A stretch of 22,887 bases of DNA from Clostridia bacterium (GTDB lineage Bacteria > Bacillota > Clostridia > Oscillospirales > Acutalibacteraceae), in NCBI GenBank assembly GCA_900769535.1, contig CAAGHB010000077.1:1-22887 (forward strand), written 5' to 3'. The position numbers and the translations under genes were made by a program. Positions within the stretch are counted from its first letter, which is position 1. Each line of letters begins with the position of its first letter. The notes beneath the pieces are model-generated. The model saw only the letters and a program-made list of their open reading frames with translations. It made no database searches and was not told where the DNA came from. Below, one piece after another: positions 7,264 through 14,624 of this stretch.

Positions 7264-8997
7264 TTATGCGTCCTCCTTTTCCATTTGCGAATAGTAAATT
7301 TCCTTATATTCCTCGTTGTCGGCAAGAAGCCGGTCGTGAGTGCCGACACCGGTGATTTTTCCGTCGTCCATTACAACTATTATATCGGCGTTTTTGACCG
7401 ACGAAATGCGCTGGGCAATAATAATCTTTGTCGTTGCCGAAAGGTCGGTTTCGAGAGCGTGACGTATGTTTCGCTCGGTGGCGGTGTCAACGGCGCTCGT
7501 CGAGTCGTCGAGAATGAGGATTTTCGGCTTTTTAAGCAGCGCTCTGGCTATGCAAAGGCGCTGTCTTTGACCGCCCGAAAGGTTCATTCCGCCCTGCTCG
7601 ATATTTTTTTCGTACCCCTCGGCAAAGGAGGAGATAAATCGGTCGGCTTCGGCGCTTTTTGCGGCCGAAACGAGCGCCTCCTTGTCGGCCGATTGGTCAC
7701 CCCAGCGGAGATTATCCTCGACCGAGCCGGAGAAAAGAATATTCTTTTGAAGCACCATTCCGACACTTTCACGAAGCTGATAGAGGGAATAGTCCTTTAC
7801 GTTTATGCCGTCGATAAGCACCTCGCCCTCGTCGACGTCGTAGAGGCGCGGAATCATTGAAACGAGTGTGGTTTTTCCGCATCCTGTCGAGCCGATTACG
7901 CCGACGGTTGAGCCCGACGGAATGGTCAGATTTATGTTATCAAGTACGCATTCTTCGCTGTTTTTAAAGTAGCGGAAGGATACGTTTTTGAATTCGATAT
8001 CGCCCTTTTCGACCGCCATATCCTTGTACGCGGCGTTTTCGTCCGAAAGGTCGATTACCTCGTCAAGCACCTCGGCGATTCGGTTGGCTGATGCAATTGC
8101 TCGCGAGGAGGTCATGAGCAGGACAGTGACCATCATAATCGAAAAGAGAATCTGGCTGACGTATGTAATGAAGGCCGAAAGGTCGCCTATAAGCATATCT
8201 CCGCCGAGTACGATTTTGTACCCAAAGCCGAGCACCGCGATGACGGTAAAATTCATAAAAAAGGTGGTCACGGGATTCATAAGAATCGAAATTCCCACGG
8301 CGGCAAGTCCCGATTTTTTAAGCTCGGAATTGGCCGTTTTAAATCGCTTTGTTTCGGTTTCTTCGCGGACAAAGGATTTTACTACGCGGATATTCGTAAC
8401 GCTCTCCTGAACGGTGGAGTTTAGTCGGTCAATCTTTGTCTGCATACGCTTAAATCGGGGAAAGGAGATGCCGATTATGAGCCCGATTGCGCAAAGCATC
8501 AGCGGAATCGAAACGTAAAAAACGGTTGCAAGTGACGGGTTTATCGTAATCGACATTATAAGCGCGCCAATCATCATTCCGGGAGCTCTCAGGGCCATTC
8601 GCAGCAGCATATTAACGAAATTTTGGAGCTGGGTGACGTCGTTTGTCAGTCGGGTAACGAGTGAGCCGGTCGAAAAGCGGTCGATATTCGCAAAGGAAAA
8701 GCGCTGAATTTTTTTATAGGTATCTTTGCGGATATCGGCGGCGAAATTGACCGATGCCTTTGCTCCGAAATAGGCGCCGCCGACGCCGCCAAGCAGCATC
8801 ATTACCGCAAGTAAAATCATAAGCAGGGCGGTGATAATGCTTCTCTCGACGGTGAGTGAGCCGACGTCGTAGCCGTTGATAACGGTTGACATCAGCTTTG
8901 GCATAAGCGCTTCGCCGATGACCTCGACTATCATACAAAGCGGCCCGAGGATAAAGAATTTTTTATACGGAGCCGCATATTTAAACCAGCGTTTCAT
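7264..8997 (-). CDS. ABC exporter half-transporter, degenerate-site subunit (heterodimeric multidrug type)
   Basis: This half exporter of 577 residues has a six-helix membrane domain (about 12-300) and a nucleotide-binding domain. Walker A GSTGCGKTT is at 369-377, with a canonical signature LSGGQ at 473-477. In Walker B (ILILDD) the catalytic glutamate is replaced by aspartate D498, and the H-loop histidine is replaced by glutamine Q529. These changes mark the non-hydrolysing subunit of heterodimers such as TM287/288, LmrCD or BmrCD. A TTG at 9009 in frame touches the Shine-Dalgarno (GAAAGG), so the ATG at 8997 is chosen, although the spacing of about 12 bases is long. It follows the MarR gene by 36 bases and precedes its partner by 3 bases. 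Confidence 0.9.
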   Translation of the reverse strand: MKRWFKYAAPYKKFFILGPLCMIVEVIGEALMPKLMSTVINGYDVGSLTVERSIITALLMILLAVMMLLGGVGGAYFGAKASVNFAADIRKDTYKKIQRFSFANIDRFSTGSLVTRLTNDVTQLQNFVNMLLRMALRAPGMMIGALIMSITINPSLATVFYVSIPLMLCAIGLIIGISFPRFKRMQTKIDRLNSTVQESVTNIRVVKSFVREETETKRFKTANSELKKSGLAAVGISILMNPVTTFFMNFTVIAVLGFGYKIVLGGDMLIGDLSAFITYVSQILFSIMMVTVLLMTSSRAIASANRIAEVLDEVIDLSDENAAYKDMAVEKGDIEFKNVSFRYFKNSEECVLDNINLTIPSGSTVGVIGSTGCGKTTLVSMIPRLYDVDEGEVLIDGINVKDYSLYQLRESVGMVLQKNILFSGSVEDNLRWGDQSADKEALVSAAKSAEADRFISSFAEGYEKNIEQGGMNLSGGQRQRLCIARALLKKPKILILDDSTSAVDTATERNIRHALETDLSATTKIIIAQRISSVKNADIIVVMDDGKITGVGTHDRLLADNEEYKEIYYSQMEKEDA

Positions 8998-9033
8998 ATT
9001 ATTTATCAACCTTTCGTAACATAATATGTGAAG

Positions 9034-9471
9034 TTATTTTTCAAGATTTTTCTTAATCTTTTCTATCGTCGATACAAAAGCGGCGATTTCCTTATCGGTG
9101 AGCCCTGCCGAAAGCTCGGCCTCGACCTTGTCAATTTCTGATGAAATTTGGCGGTGAAGTTCAAGCGCCTTTTCGGTAGGCGTGATTTTTTTAAGTCGGC
9201 TGTCGTAGGGCACCGAACCACGCGTTATCAACCCGTTTTTTTCCATTATTTGAAGCATGGAGGTAACGGTAGAGCGCCGAACGCCAAAGGTCTTTTCGAT
9301 ATCTCTTTGAAAAATATCGTTATCTCTGTTTTCGTATAAATAGCGGATTACCCAGCCGTGAGTACCCGTTAAGCTGTCAACGTAGCTTCGGGTGGCCGAA
9401 AGGGTATGACGGTGGTAAATCATTCTTTCCAGCGACTTGATTTGGTATCCGAGCATATTTTTTCTGTCCAT
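9034..9471 (-). CDS. MarR-family transcriptional regulator
   Basis: A 145-residue winged-helix regulator. The helix-turn-helix region spans about 50-80 (IFQRDIEKTFGVRRSTVTSM), the wing about 85-100 (GSVPYDSRLKKITPT with the family DxR pattern), and helices at both ends form the dimer interface. The ATG is preceded by AAAGGAGG with 6-base spacing. It is the first gene of the leftward operon with the two exporter genes, the usual arrangement for a self-regulating MarR repressor released by the exported compound. A perfect dyad sits upstream of its promoter. The ligand is unknown. Confidence 0.92.
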   Translation of the reverse strand: MDRKNMLGYQIKSLERMIYHRHTLSATRSYVDSLTGTHGWVIRYLYENRDNDIFQRDIEKTFGVRRSTVTSMLQIMEKNGLITRGSVPYDSRLKKITPTEKALELHRQISSEIDKVEAELSAGLTDKEIAAFVSTIEKIKKNLEK

Positions 9472-9533
9472 TTTTGCCTCCTTTGAGGGTGTATTTTGTT
9501 AGAAAATAAACAGTTAGAAATCGAACATTGTTA

Positions 9534-9559
9534 ATTATAATGGAAATTTACATAAATTT
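9534..9559 (-). promoter_or_regulatory. Probable marR-operon -10 box and adjoining operator dyad
   Basis: On the reverse strand a TATAAT occupies 9539-9534. Directly upstream of it (9544-9559) is a perfect inverted repeat, AAATTTA-CA-TAAATTT, covering the spacer/-35 zone, where no good -35 hexamer is seen. The size and place suit a MarR dimer operator. The dyad is read directly; its use as operator is inferred. Confidence 0.5.
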
Positions 9560-9666
9560 CTATTGATAAATTGTTAAATTTTCTGCCTTTTTTTCGTCAT
9601 AATTATAATATATAATAAAATGTATGTGTAAAATGAGGTATTTTATCGAAAGAGAGTGAATTTTAG

Positions 9667-11706
9667 GTGGCTGAATTTTTCAGTAAACTGAAAAAGCAGG
9701 TTTTTCTTTCTTCTGTCGAAATTTCGAGAAGAAAGCTGTCCCTTGCTTTTTATGCCGTTGCAATTATCTACTACGAGCTTGTAATGCAGCTTTATGCCTT
9801 TGGCGAAATTACGTGGAAATTTATTTTCCCCGTGCTGTTTTCGCTTCCTTTTGCTATGTTTGTTGTGTGTATCACCAACCTGTTTGGCAAAAGGATAAAT
9901 ATGATTATATCTTGGGCGTTTTTGGCCTTTCTGTTTTTGTTCTATTCAACCCAGGTTGTTTACAGCTTCGTATTCAAGTCACTTCTCTCGATAACGGCGG
10001 TTGGAATGGGCGGAGACGCCGTAACCAACTTTTATTCTGAAATTTTTCACGCAATAAAGGTCAGATGGTTTATGTTTGCCATCTTTTTGATTCCGCTTGT
10101 TGCTTTCGGCTTTTTGTTAAAGAAAAAGATTCTTTCCCTGAGAAATACTTCTCGCCGGTTTAAGCTGTCATCGGTAATTGCATACCTGCTTGTGCATTTT
10201 ATTACCGTAGGAACGCTTTTTGTTGGAGGTACGGGACCTGCTTCCGCATTTGCAGTATATCATAGCAGCGACGCCGACACCGACATAAGCGCACGTAATT
10301 TGGGGCTTATCACCACCTCCCGACTTGAACTGAAAAATATGATTTTGGGTGAAGGTTCGTCAGAGGTTGAGCTTGGCCACGTTGACCTTAATCAGTTTGT
10401 TTCAAGCAATACCGAGCCCGACACGCCCACGGTTGATACTTCGCCGAATATTATAAAGGGTATTGATTTTACCTCGCTTAATGACAAGACGGATAAAGAG
10501 GACGTAATCCAGCTTAACAACTACTTTGCGGCACAGTCGGGAACTAATAAGAACGAATATACCGGCTATTTTAAGGACAAGAATTTGATTGTTCTTTGCG
10601 CCGAGTCGTTTTCGCCCTATTTGATTGACCGCGAGCTGACACCGACTCTTTACAAAATGGTGACCGGCGGATTCGTGTTTAAAAATTATTATAATTCGTG
10701 GCCGAACACAACCACAAACGGAGAATATTCGCTTTGTATGGGAATGTTCCCCGATATGAGCCGACATAAATCGGACGGCAGCTTTAAGCATTCGGCGGAT
10801 AATTATTTGCCCTATTGCTTCGGTAATCAGTTTAAGAATATCGGCGTAAACACCTACGCTTATCATAATTACAAGGGCTCGTATTACACCCGAAAAGAGT
10901 CGCATCCCAATATGGGCTACGACGTGTTTAAGACCATGGGTAACGGTATGAAATTCACGACAGCATGGCCTGCATCCGACCTTGAAATGATGGAGCAGTC
11001 GGTTGACGATTATATCAACGAGGACCGTTTCCACGCATATTATATGACGTTCAGCGGTCACTATCGCTATTCATTCGAGTCAAATCCGATGTGCGCAAGA
11101 AACAAGAGCAAGGTAAAGAATCTCGATTATTCAACGGCTGTAAAGGCATATATTTCGTGCAACTTGGAGCTTGAATATGCGCTTTCATACCTCTTTGAAC
11201 GTTTAGAGCAGGCAGGAAAGCTCGACGATACCGTTATCGTTCTCGCTTCCGACCATTTCCCTTACGGACTGACCAGCAAGGAATATAACGAGCTTGCAGG
11301 TGAGGAGATTGACACAACCTTTGGTAAATATAGGTCAAGCTTTATTTGCTACAATTCGGCTATGGATCCGGTTGAGGTTGAAACTCCCTGCTGTAATATC
11401 GACATTCTGCCGACCATGCTTAATTTGTTCGGTCTCGAATACGATTCGCGTCTTATTACAGGTACCGACGTTTTCTCTAACGGAAACCACGTTGCCATCC
11501 TGTCGAACAAGAGCTTTATTACGGATAAGGTTATGTACGACGCCGTGAAGGGAAAGACGACCTATCTCGTTGACGAGTCACAGGTTCCCGAGGGATACGT
11601 TGATGCCATGTTGCAGGTAATTACGAATAAAATGTCGGTTGCAACGGTAATACTCAATAACGATTACTACCGATTCGTTTATGAAAATACGATAGGCGTA
11701 AAATGA
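9667..11706 (+). CDS. LtaS-like membrane sulfatase (lipoteichoic acid synthase family)
   Basis: A 679-residue protein with five N-terminal membrane helices (about 26-44, 52-73, 78-104, 133-151, 167-188) and an extracellular alkaline-phosphatase/sulfatase domain (about 300-640). Metal and catalytic residues of the LtaS family can be placed: E313 in LCAESFSPYL, the catalytic threonine near T350 in NTTTNGEYSL, H465 in TFSGHYRYS, and D529-H530 in ASDHFPYG. LtaS enzymes polymerise glycerol phosphate from phosphatidylglycerol onto a glycolipid anchor. Relatives modify other glycopolymers, so polymer type is uncertain. The start is GTG at 9667 behind GAAAGAGAG. It is divergent from marR and has its own terminator. 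Confidence 0.87.
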   Translation: MAEFFSKLKKQVFLSSVEISRRKLSLAFYAVAIIYYELVMQLYAFGEITWKFIFPVLFSLPFAMFVVCITNLFGKRINMIISWAFLAFLFLFYSTQVVYSFVFKSLLSITAVGMGGDAVTNFYSEIFHAIKVRWFMFAIFLIPLVAFGFLLKKKILSLRNTSRRFKLSSVIAYLLVHFITVGTLFVGGTGPASAFAVYHSSDADTDISARNLGLITTSRLELKNMILGEGSSEVELGHVDLNQFVSSNTEPDTPTVDTSPNIIKGIDFTSLNDKTDKEDVIQLNNYFAAQSGTNKNEYTGYFKDKNLIVLCAESFSPYLIDRELTPTLYKMVTGGFVFKNYYNSWPNTTTNGEYSLCMGMFPDMSRHKSDGSFKHSADNYLPYCFGNQFKNIGVNTYAYHNYKGSYYTRKESHPNMGYDVFKTMGNGMKFTTAWPASDLEMMEQSVDDYINEDRFHAYYMTFSGHYRYSFESNPMCARNKSKVKNLDYSTAVKAYISCNLELEYALSYLFERLEQAGKLDDTVIVLASDHFPYGLTSKEYNELAGEEIDTTFGKYRSSFICYNSAMDPVEVETPCCNIDILPTMLNLFGLEYDSRLITGTDVFSNGNHVAILSNKSFITDKVMYDAVKGKTTYLVDESQVPEGYVDAMLQVITNKMSVATVILNNDYYRFVYENTIGVK

Positions 11707-11718
11707 TATATAATGTAA

Positions 11719-11757
11719 TGAGAGCTTCTTTTTGCGGAAAAGGGGCTCTCATTTTTT
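11719..11757 (+). terminator. Terminator after the LtaS-like gene
   Basis: TGAGAGC with a TTCTTTT extension pairs with AAAAGGG and GCTCTCA around a TGCGG loop, followed by TTTTTTAT. Confidence 0.88.
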
Positions 11758-11926
11758 ATGTAGGCAGGTTTGAGGCAAGGGCGGCTTTTTCGGCAAGGTT
11801 GGCGGCTTTTTAGGATACCGAAATAAAAAAATCAAAAATCGCGAACGAGCAAATCGGAGAAAAACTGAGAAAACAAGAGAAAAAACGAGATATGTTTTGA
11901 CAAATTAAAAAATCGCATATTTTGTG
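11758..11926. other. Intergenic stretch before rplM with no gene seen
   Basis: No convincing ORF or RNA is visible. The left part has two similar GGCGGCTTTTT segments, and the rest is A-rich. A second TTGACA at 11897-11902 may be an upstream promoter, but no clear -10 goes with it. The transcript leader before rplM is only about 40 bases, too short for an autoregulatory L13 leader. Confidence 0.5.
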
Positions 11927-11955
11927 TTGACAAGGGGTAAAAGGTGTGTTATCAT
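11927..11955 (+). promoter_or_regulatory. Promoter of rplM-rpsI
   Basis: TTGACA (11927-11932), a 17-base spacer and TATCAT (11950-11955). It lies about 47 bases before the rplM ATG. Confidence 0.85.
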
Positions 11956-12001
11956 AATCAGCGTCATTGAAAAAAGATAAATTTATTTGGAGGTAATCAC
12001 A

Positions 12002-12430
12002 ATGTCAACTTATATGCCAAACGCTGCGGCTATCGACCGCAAGTGGTATGTTATTGACGCCGCAGGAAAGCCGCTTGGCCGCGTTGCTGCTCAGGCCGCT
12101 GTTCTTCTCCGTGGAAAGCATAAGCCGGTATTCGTACCCCACGTTGATTGCGGTGATCATGTAATCATCATCAATGCTGCTGAAGCTATCCTCACCGGAA
12201 GCAAGCTTGACAAGAAGTTCTACTATCGTCATTCGGGCTACATCGGCGGACTCAAAGCTACTCAGTACCGTACACTCATGGCTACAAAGCCGGAGCTTGC
12301 TATGGAACTCGCTGTAAAGGGTATGATTCCCGACACAACCATCGGACGCAAGGCATTCACTCGTCTTCGTGTATATGCTAATGCTGAGCATGAGCATGCT
12401 GCACAGAAGCCCGAAAATTTTGAATTTTAA
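12002..12430 (+). CDS. rplM: 50S ribosomal protein L13
   Basis: A 142-residue protein matching L13 over its full length: DRKWYVIDAAGKPLGRVA at the N-terminus, LLRGKHKPVFVPH in the middle and KGMIPDTTIGRKAF toward the C-terminus. L13 is an early-binding 50S subunit protein. An in-frame TTG at 11987 lies within the Shine-Dalgarno itself (TTGGAGG), so the ATG at 12002 is the start. It is followed after 19 bases by rpsI, the universal bacterial pairing. Codon use is biased as expected for a highly expressed gene. Confidence 0.98.
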   Translation: MSTYMPNAAAIDRKWYVIDAAGKPLGRVAAQAAVLLRGKHKPVFVPHVDCGDHVIIINAAEAILTGSKLDKKFYYRHSGYIGGLKATQYRTLMATKPELAMELAVKGMIPDTTIGRKAFTRLRVYANAEHEHAAQKPENFEF

Positions 12431-12449
12431 GATAAGGAGGTAACTGATA

Positions 12450-12851
12450 ATGTACGATTCAATCCCTTATTTCTACGGCACAGGTAGAAGAAAGAGCTCT
12501 GTTGCTCGTGTACGCGTTTACGCTAACGGCACAGGTAAAATCACAATCAACAATCGTGATATCGACGACTACTTTGGTCTCGAAACACTTAAACTCATCG
12601 TTCGTCAGCCGATGGAGCTGACCGGTACCTCCGGTAAGCTCGACATCATCTGCACAGTTGCAGGTGGCGGCGTTACAGGTCAGGCAGGTGCTATCCGTCA
12701 CGGTGTAGCACGTGCTCTTCTCCAGTACGATGCAGAGCTTCGCGGCGAACTTAAAAAGGCCGGCTTCCTCACTCGCGATCCGCGTATGAAGGAAAGAAAG
12801 AAGTACGGACTCAAAGGCGCACGTCGTGCTCCCCAGTTCTCAAAGAGATAA
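12450..12851 (+). CDS. rpsI: 30S ribosomal protein S9
   Basis: A 133-residue S9 protein. YGTGRRKSSVARV is at the N-terminus, GGGVTGQAGAIRHGVARAL in the centre, and the basic C-terminal tail ends RAPQFSKR, whose last residues reach the P-site tRNA in the 30S subunit. AAGGAGG precedes the ATG. It is co-transcribed with rplM and closed by a strong terminator. Confidence 0.98.
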   Translation: MYDSIPYFYGTGRRKSSVARVRVYANGTGKITINNRDIDDYFGLETLKLIVRQPMELTGTSGKLDIICTVAGGGVTGQAGAIRHGVARALLQYDAELRGELKKAGFLTRDPRMKERKKYGLKGARRAPQFSKR

Positions 12852-12874
12852 TCTGTATTATTTCAATGTATTCA

Positions 12875-12911
12875 AAAACCCCCGAAACCATTATGGTTTT
12901 CGGGGGTTTTG
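12875..12911 (+). terminator. Terminator after rpsI
   Basis: CCCCCGAAACCA pairs with TGGTTTTCGGGGG (one bulged T) around TTA, with an A-run before and TTTT after. It is nearly identical to the terminator at 13557-13598. Confidence 0.9.
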
Positions 12912-12957
12912 GTGTTGTTATTCAAGTTTTATCCTGGTCTTTTATTGTTAATAGATA

Positions 12958-12986
12958 TAGACAGATATAAGTAATTATGTTATGAT
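12958..12986 (+). promoter_or_regulatory. Candidate promoter of the AT-rich hypothetical gene
   Basis: TAGACA (12958-12963), 17 bases, then TATGAT (12981-12986), ending about 30 bases before the ATG. The surroundings are AT-rich, so chance matches are likely. Confidence 0.5.
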
Positions 12987-13016
12987 TAAATTAACAAGAT
13001 CTGGGAGGTAAAACAA

Positions 13017-13553
13017 ATGCATGAAAAAGTACAAGCATATATAAATGCTAGTAAAGAAGCGGAAAAAAGACAGTATGAAAGAGAAAAGAAAGAAACTTTG
13101 ATTAAATTAGGATTATACGAAAAGGAGTATTCTCCAAACAATATATGGAGTTCAGAGTATTCATTTTCTCAATGGGACGAAAAAAGTATGACACCTAAAT
13201 ATTACAAGCTCGTTCCATGTGAAGTTACGGATGAAGAATATCAGGAAATAAAAAAATGTTCGAAAGATAATAAAATTAGAGAAGAAAAGACCGATTTAGA
13301 TGAATCACAAAACAATAAAATTGCAATAGCATTAACAGTAATAGCGTGGATTATATTTATTGGCGGTTTTATTGCAGGAATTGCTTTGGGTACAACAGAA
13401 GTGCAAAAAGGAACTTATTATACATATTCTGATACCGAGTTTTCCTTTTCTGTTGCATTTATTTATTGGTGTGTTTCTTTTATAAGTGGAACAATGTTTC
13501 TTGGTTTTGCTGAAATAATTAAATTATTAGAAGCTATAAATAATAAAGAGTGA
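13017..13553 (+). CDS. Hypothetical protein, two C-terminal membrane segments
   Basis: I do not recognise this 178-residue protein. Its first 95 residues are highly charged and Lys/Glu-rich, with a likely coiled-coil stretch at about 8-32 (ASKEAEKRQYEREKKETL). Two hydrophobic segments follow at about 100-124 and 145-170, joined by a short polar loop rich in Thr and Tyr. This predicts an N-in, C-in membrane protein with a large cytosolic head. The ribosome binding site is good (GGGAGG, 8 bases). Base composition is strikingly AT-rich (a sampled 60-base stretch is about 28% GC) compared with its neighbours, and codon use (AAA, ATA, TTA) differs from rplM-rpsI. It sits alone between two near-identical terminators, suggesting acquisition. 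Confidence 0.72.
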   Translation: MHEKVQAYINASKEAEKRQYEREKKETLIKLGLYEKEYSPNNIWSSEYSFSQWDEKSMTPKYYKLVPCEVTDEEYQEIKKCSKDNKIREEKTDLDESQNNKIAIALTVIAWIIFIGGFIAGIALGTTEVQKGTYYTYSDTEFSFSVAFIYWCVSFISGTMFLGFAEIIKLLEAINNKE

Positions 13554-13556
13554 TTT

Positions 13557-13598
13557 AAAAACCCCCCGAAACCATCATGGCTTCGGGGGTTTGTTTTT
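13557..13598. terminator. Bidirectional terminator between convergent small genes
   Basis: CCCCCGAA and CCA pair with TGG and TTCGGGGG around TCA, with one A-C mismatch. AAAAA on the left and GTTTTTTT on the right let it act on both strands. Its sequence almost repeats the rpsI terminator. Confidence 0.87.
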
Positions 13599-13618
13599 TT
13601 AGGTAAAAACCGAAAAAT

Positions 13619-14005
13619 TTAATTTTCTATTGCGGTGTTTTCTGATTCTTTTTGCCTTTTCTCTTCCCGTGTTAGAGATACGATTTTTACAATATTATAT
13701 ATCTGATAAGGGATGTAGGAAAATATACCTGCATACATACAAGCGCCAAAAGTAATAGGCCATAAAACAGATGCGATAATTTTAAAAACCATTCCTCGTT
13801 TTCTAAAAAAGCCAACCGAAAGTATGATAGCCGAAACTATGGCACTAAACATAAAACCGGCCAAGCAACCGAAAAGTAAAAACGTCTGTACCTTGCTTTC
13901 GTTTATAAGGGGTTGTTGGCTTGCAACAAGTCCATAAAGAAGAAATGCGGTTACTGCAACAGCTAATGTGCATACCAAATATTCTATTCGGTTTTTCTTA
14001 GTCAT
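13619..14005 (-). CDS. Hypothetical small membrane protein
   Basis: An unrecognised 128-residue protein. Hydrophobic segments at about 9-28, 40-66 and 73-105 suggest three or four membrane helices, with a charged C-terminal tail (REEKRQKESENTAIEN). The start is the ATG at 14005, 7 bases after GGAGGG. An in-frame TTG at 14011 is too close to that site. It has its own near-consensus promoter and converges on the AT-rich gene. It is also AT-rich, so the two may have arrived together, although they are separately promoted. No function is assigned. Confidence 0.72.
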   Translation of the reverse strand: MTKKNRIEYLVCTLAVAVTAFLLYGLVASQQPLINESKVQTFLLFGCLAGFMFSAIVSAIILSVGFFRKRGMVFKIIASVLWPITFGACMYAGIFSYIPYQIYNIVKIVSLTREEKRQKESENTAIEN

Positions 14006-14039
14006 TTGCAATCCCTCCGATTAACTAATCTTTTGCTTC

Positions 14040-14068
14040 ATTATACTATACACAATTCGGGATTTCAA
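14040..14068 (-). promoter_or_regulatory. Promoter of the small membrane-protein gene
   Basis: On the reverse strand TTGAAA (14068-14063), a 17-base spacer and TATAAT (14045-14040) form a near-consensus promoter about 35 bases upstream of the ATG at 14005. Confidence 0.75.
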
Positions 14069-14132
14069 TATATTGGTAATCCTTTATAACCGCTCAATTC
14101 CACCCATATTTAATAAAAACCGCAAAAATGGG

Positions 14133-14161
14133 TTGACAAGGAATTTTTAATGTGATAGAGT
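14133..14161 (+). promoter_or_regulatory. Promoter of the T-box/trpB unit
   Basis: TTGACA (14133-14138), a 17-base spacer and TAGAGT (14156-14161), placing the transcript start near 14168, just ahead of the T-box leader. Confidence 0.8.
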
Positions 14162-14189
14162 AACAGTAATTAGATATTTAAACCTTTGA

Positions 14190-14492
14190 TTAAGAATAGT
14201 AGTTTTCGTATTTAGCTTTTAGCGAGCCGCCGACGGTGAAAGGGCAGCAGTGACGACGAAGGCGAATGGACTTATGAGGGCGACCGAAAGTGATTTTGCG
14301 CGACTTGTTTTAGATAAGCGGCATTTTCGCAAGTAGCAGTCGACGGGGGACGCACCTGTTATAACGGCGAACCGTATGATAGTACGGCTAATGAGTGGAC
14401 AGCTTTTTTTAAGTAAAGCGTCAATTTGGGTGGTACCGCAGAACATCAGTTTTGTCCCATTTTATTTTGGGATGGGACTGTTTATTTTTTTT
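14190..14492 (+). ncRNA. T-box leader (probably tRNA-Trp responsive) with terminator
   Basis: The diagnostic T-box sequence TGGGTGGTACCGC is at 14427-14439. It is followed by a terminator: GTCCCAT (14454-14460) pairs with ATGGGAC (14472-14478), then a long T run (14481-14492). The T-box TGGG can instead pair with CCCA of that 5' arm to form the antiterminator. Upstream lie Stem I-like features: AATAGTAG, GCGAGCCGCC...GGTGAAAG, and AAGTAG...CGACGGGGGACGCACCTGTTA (to about 14361). A candidate tryptophan specifier codon UGG is at 14267-14269 in the context GAA-UGG-A. T-box RNAs sense uncharged tRNA and let transcription through when the amino acid is scarce. The class call is firm; the exact specifier is tentative. 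Confidence 0.88.
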
Positions 14493-14513
14493 ATAAAAAA
14501 AGGCGGAGAAAAA

Positions 14514-14546
14514 ATGAAAAAACTGACGAAGCGATGGCGCGGCTAA
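14514..14546 (+). other. Ten-codon mini-ORF between T-box terminator and trpB
   Basis: After the T-box terminator, AGGCGGAG is followed by an ATG opening MKKLTKRWRG and a TAA at 14544-14546. It contains one Trp codon. It might be translated, but nothing else supports a function and it may be chance. Confidence 0.25.
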
Positions 14547-14624
14547 CCACTTTAACCACGAAACAAGGCATTTTAATCATCATACAATATATATTAACAC
14601 GAAGTTTTTTGGAGGAATTGACCT

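Noticed and set aside
10402..11061. 219-codon reverse ORF inside the LtaS-like gene
   Set aside because: Antisense shadow of the sulfatase domain, whose catalytic motifs are in the forward frame.
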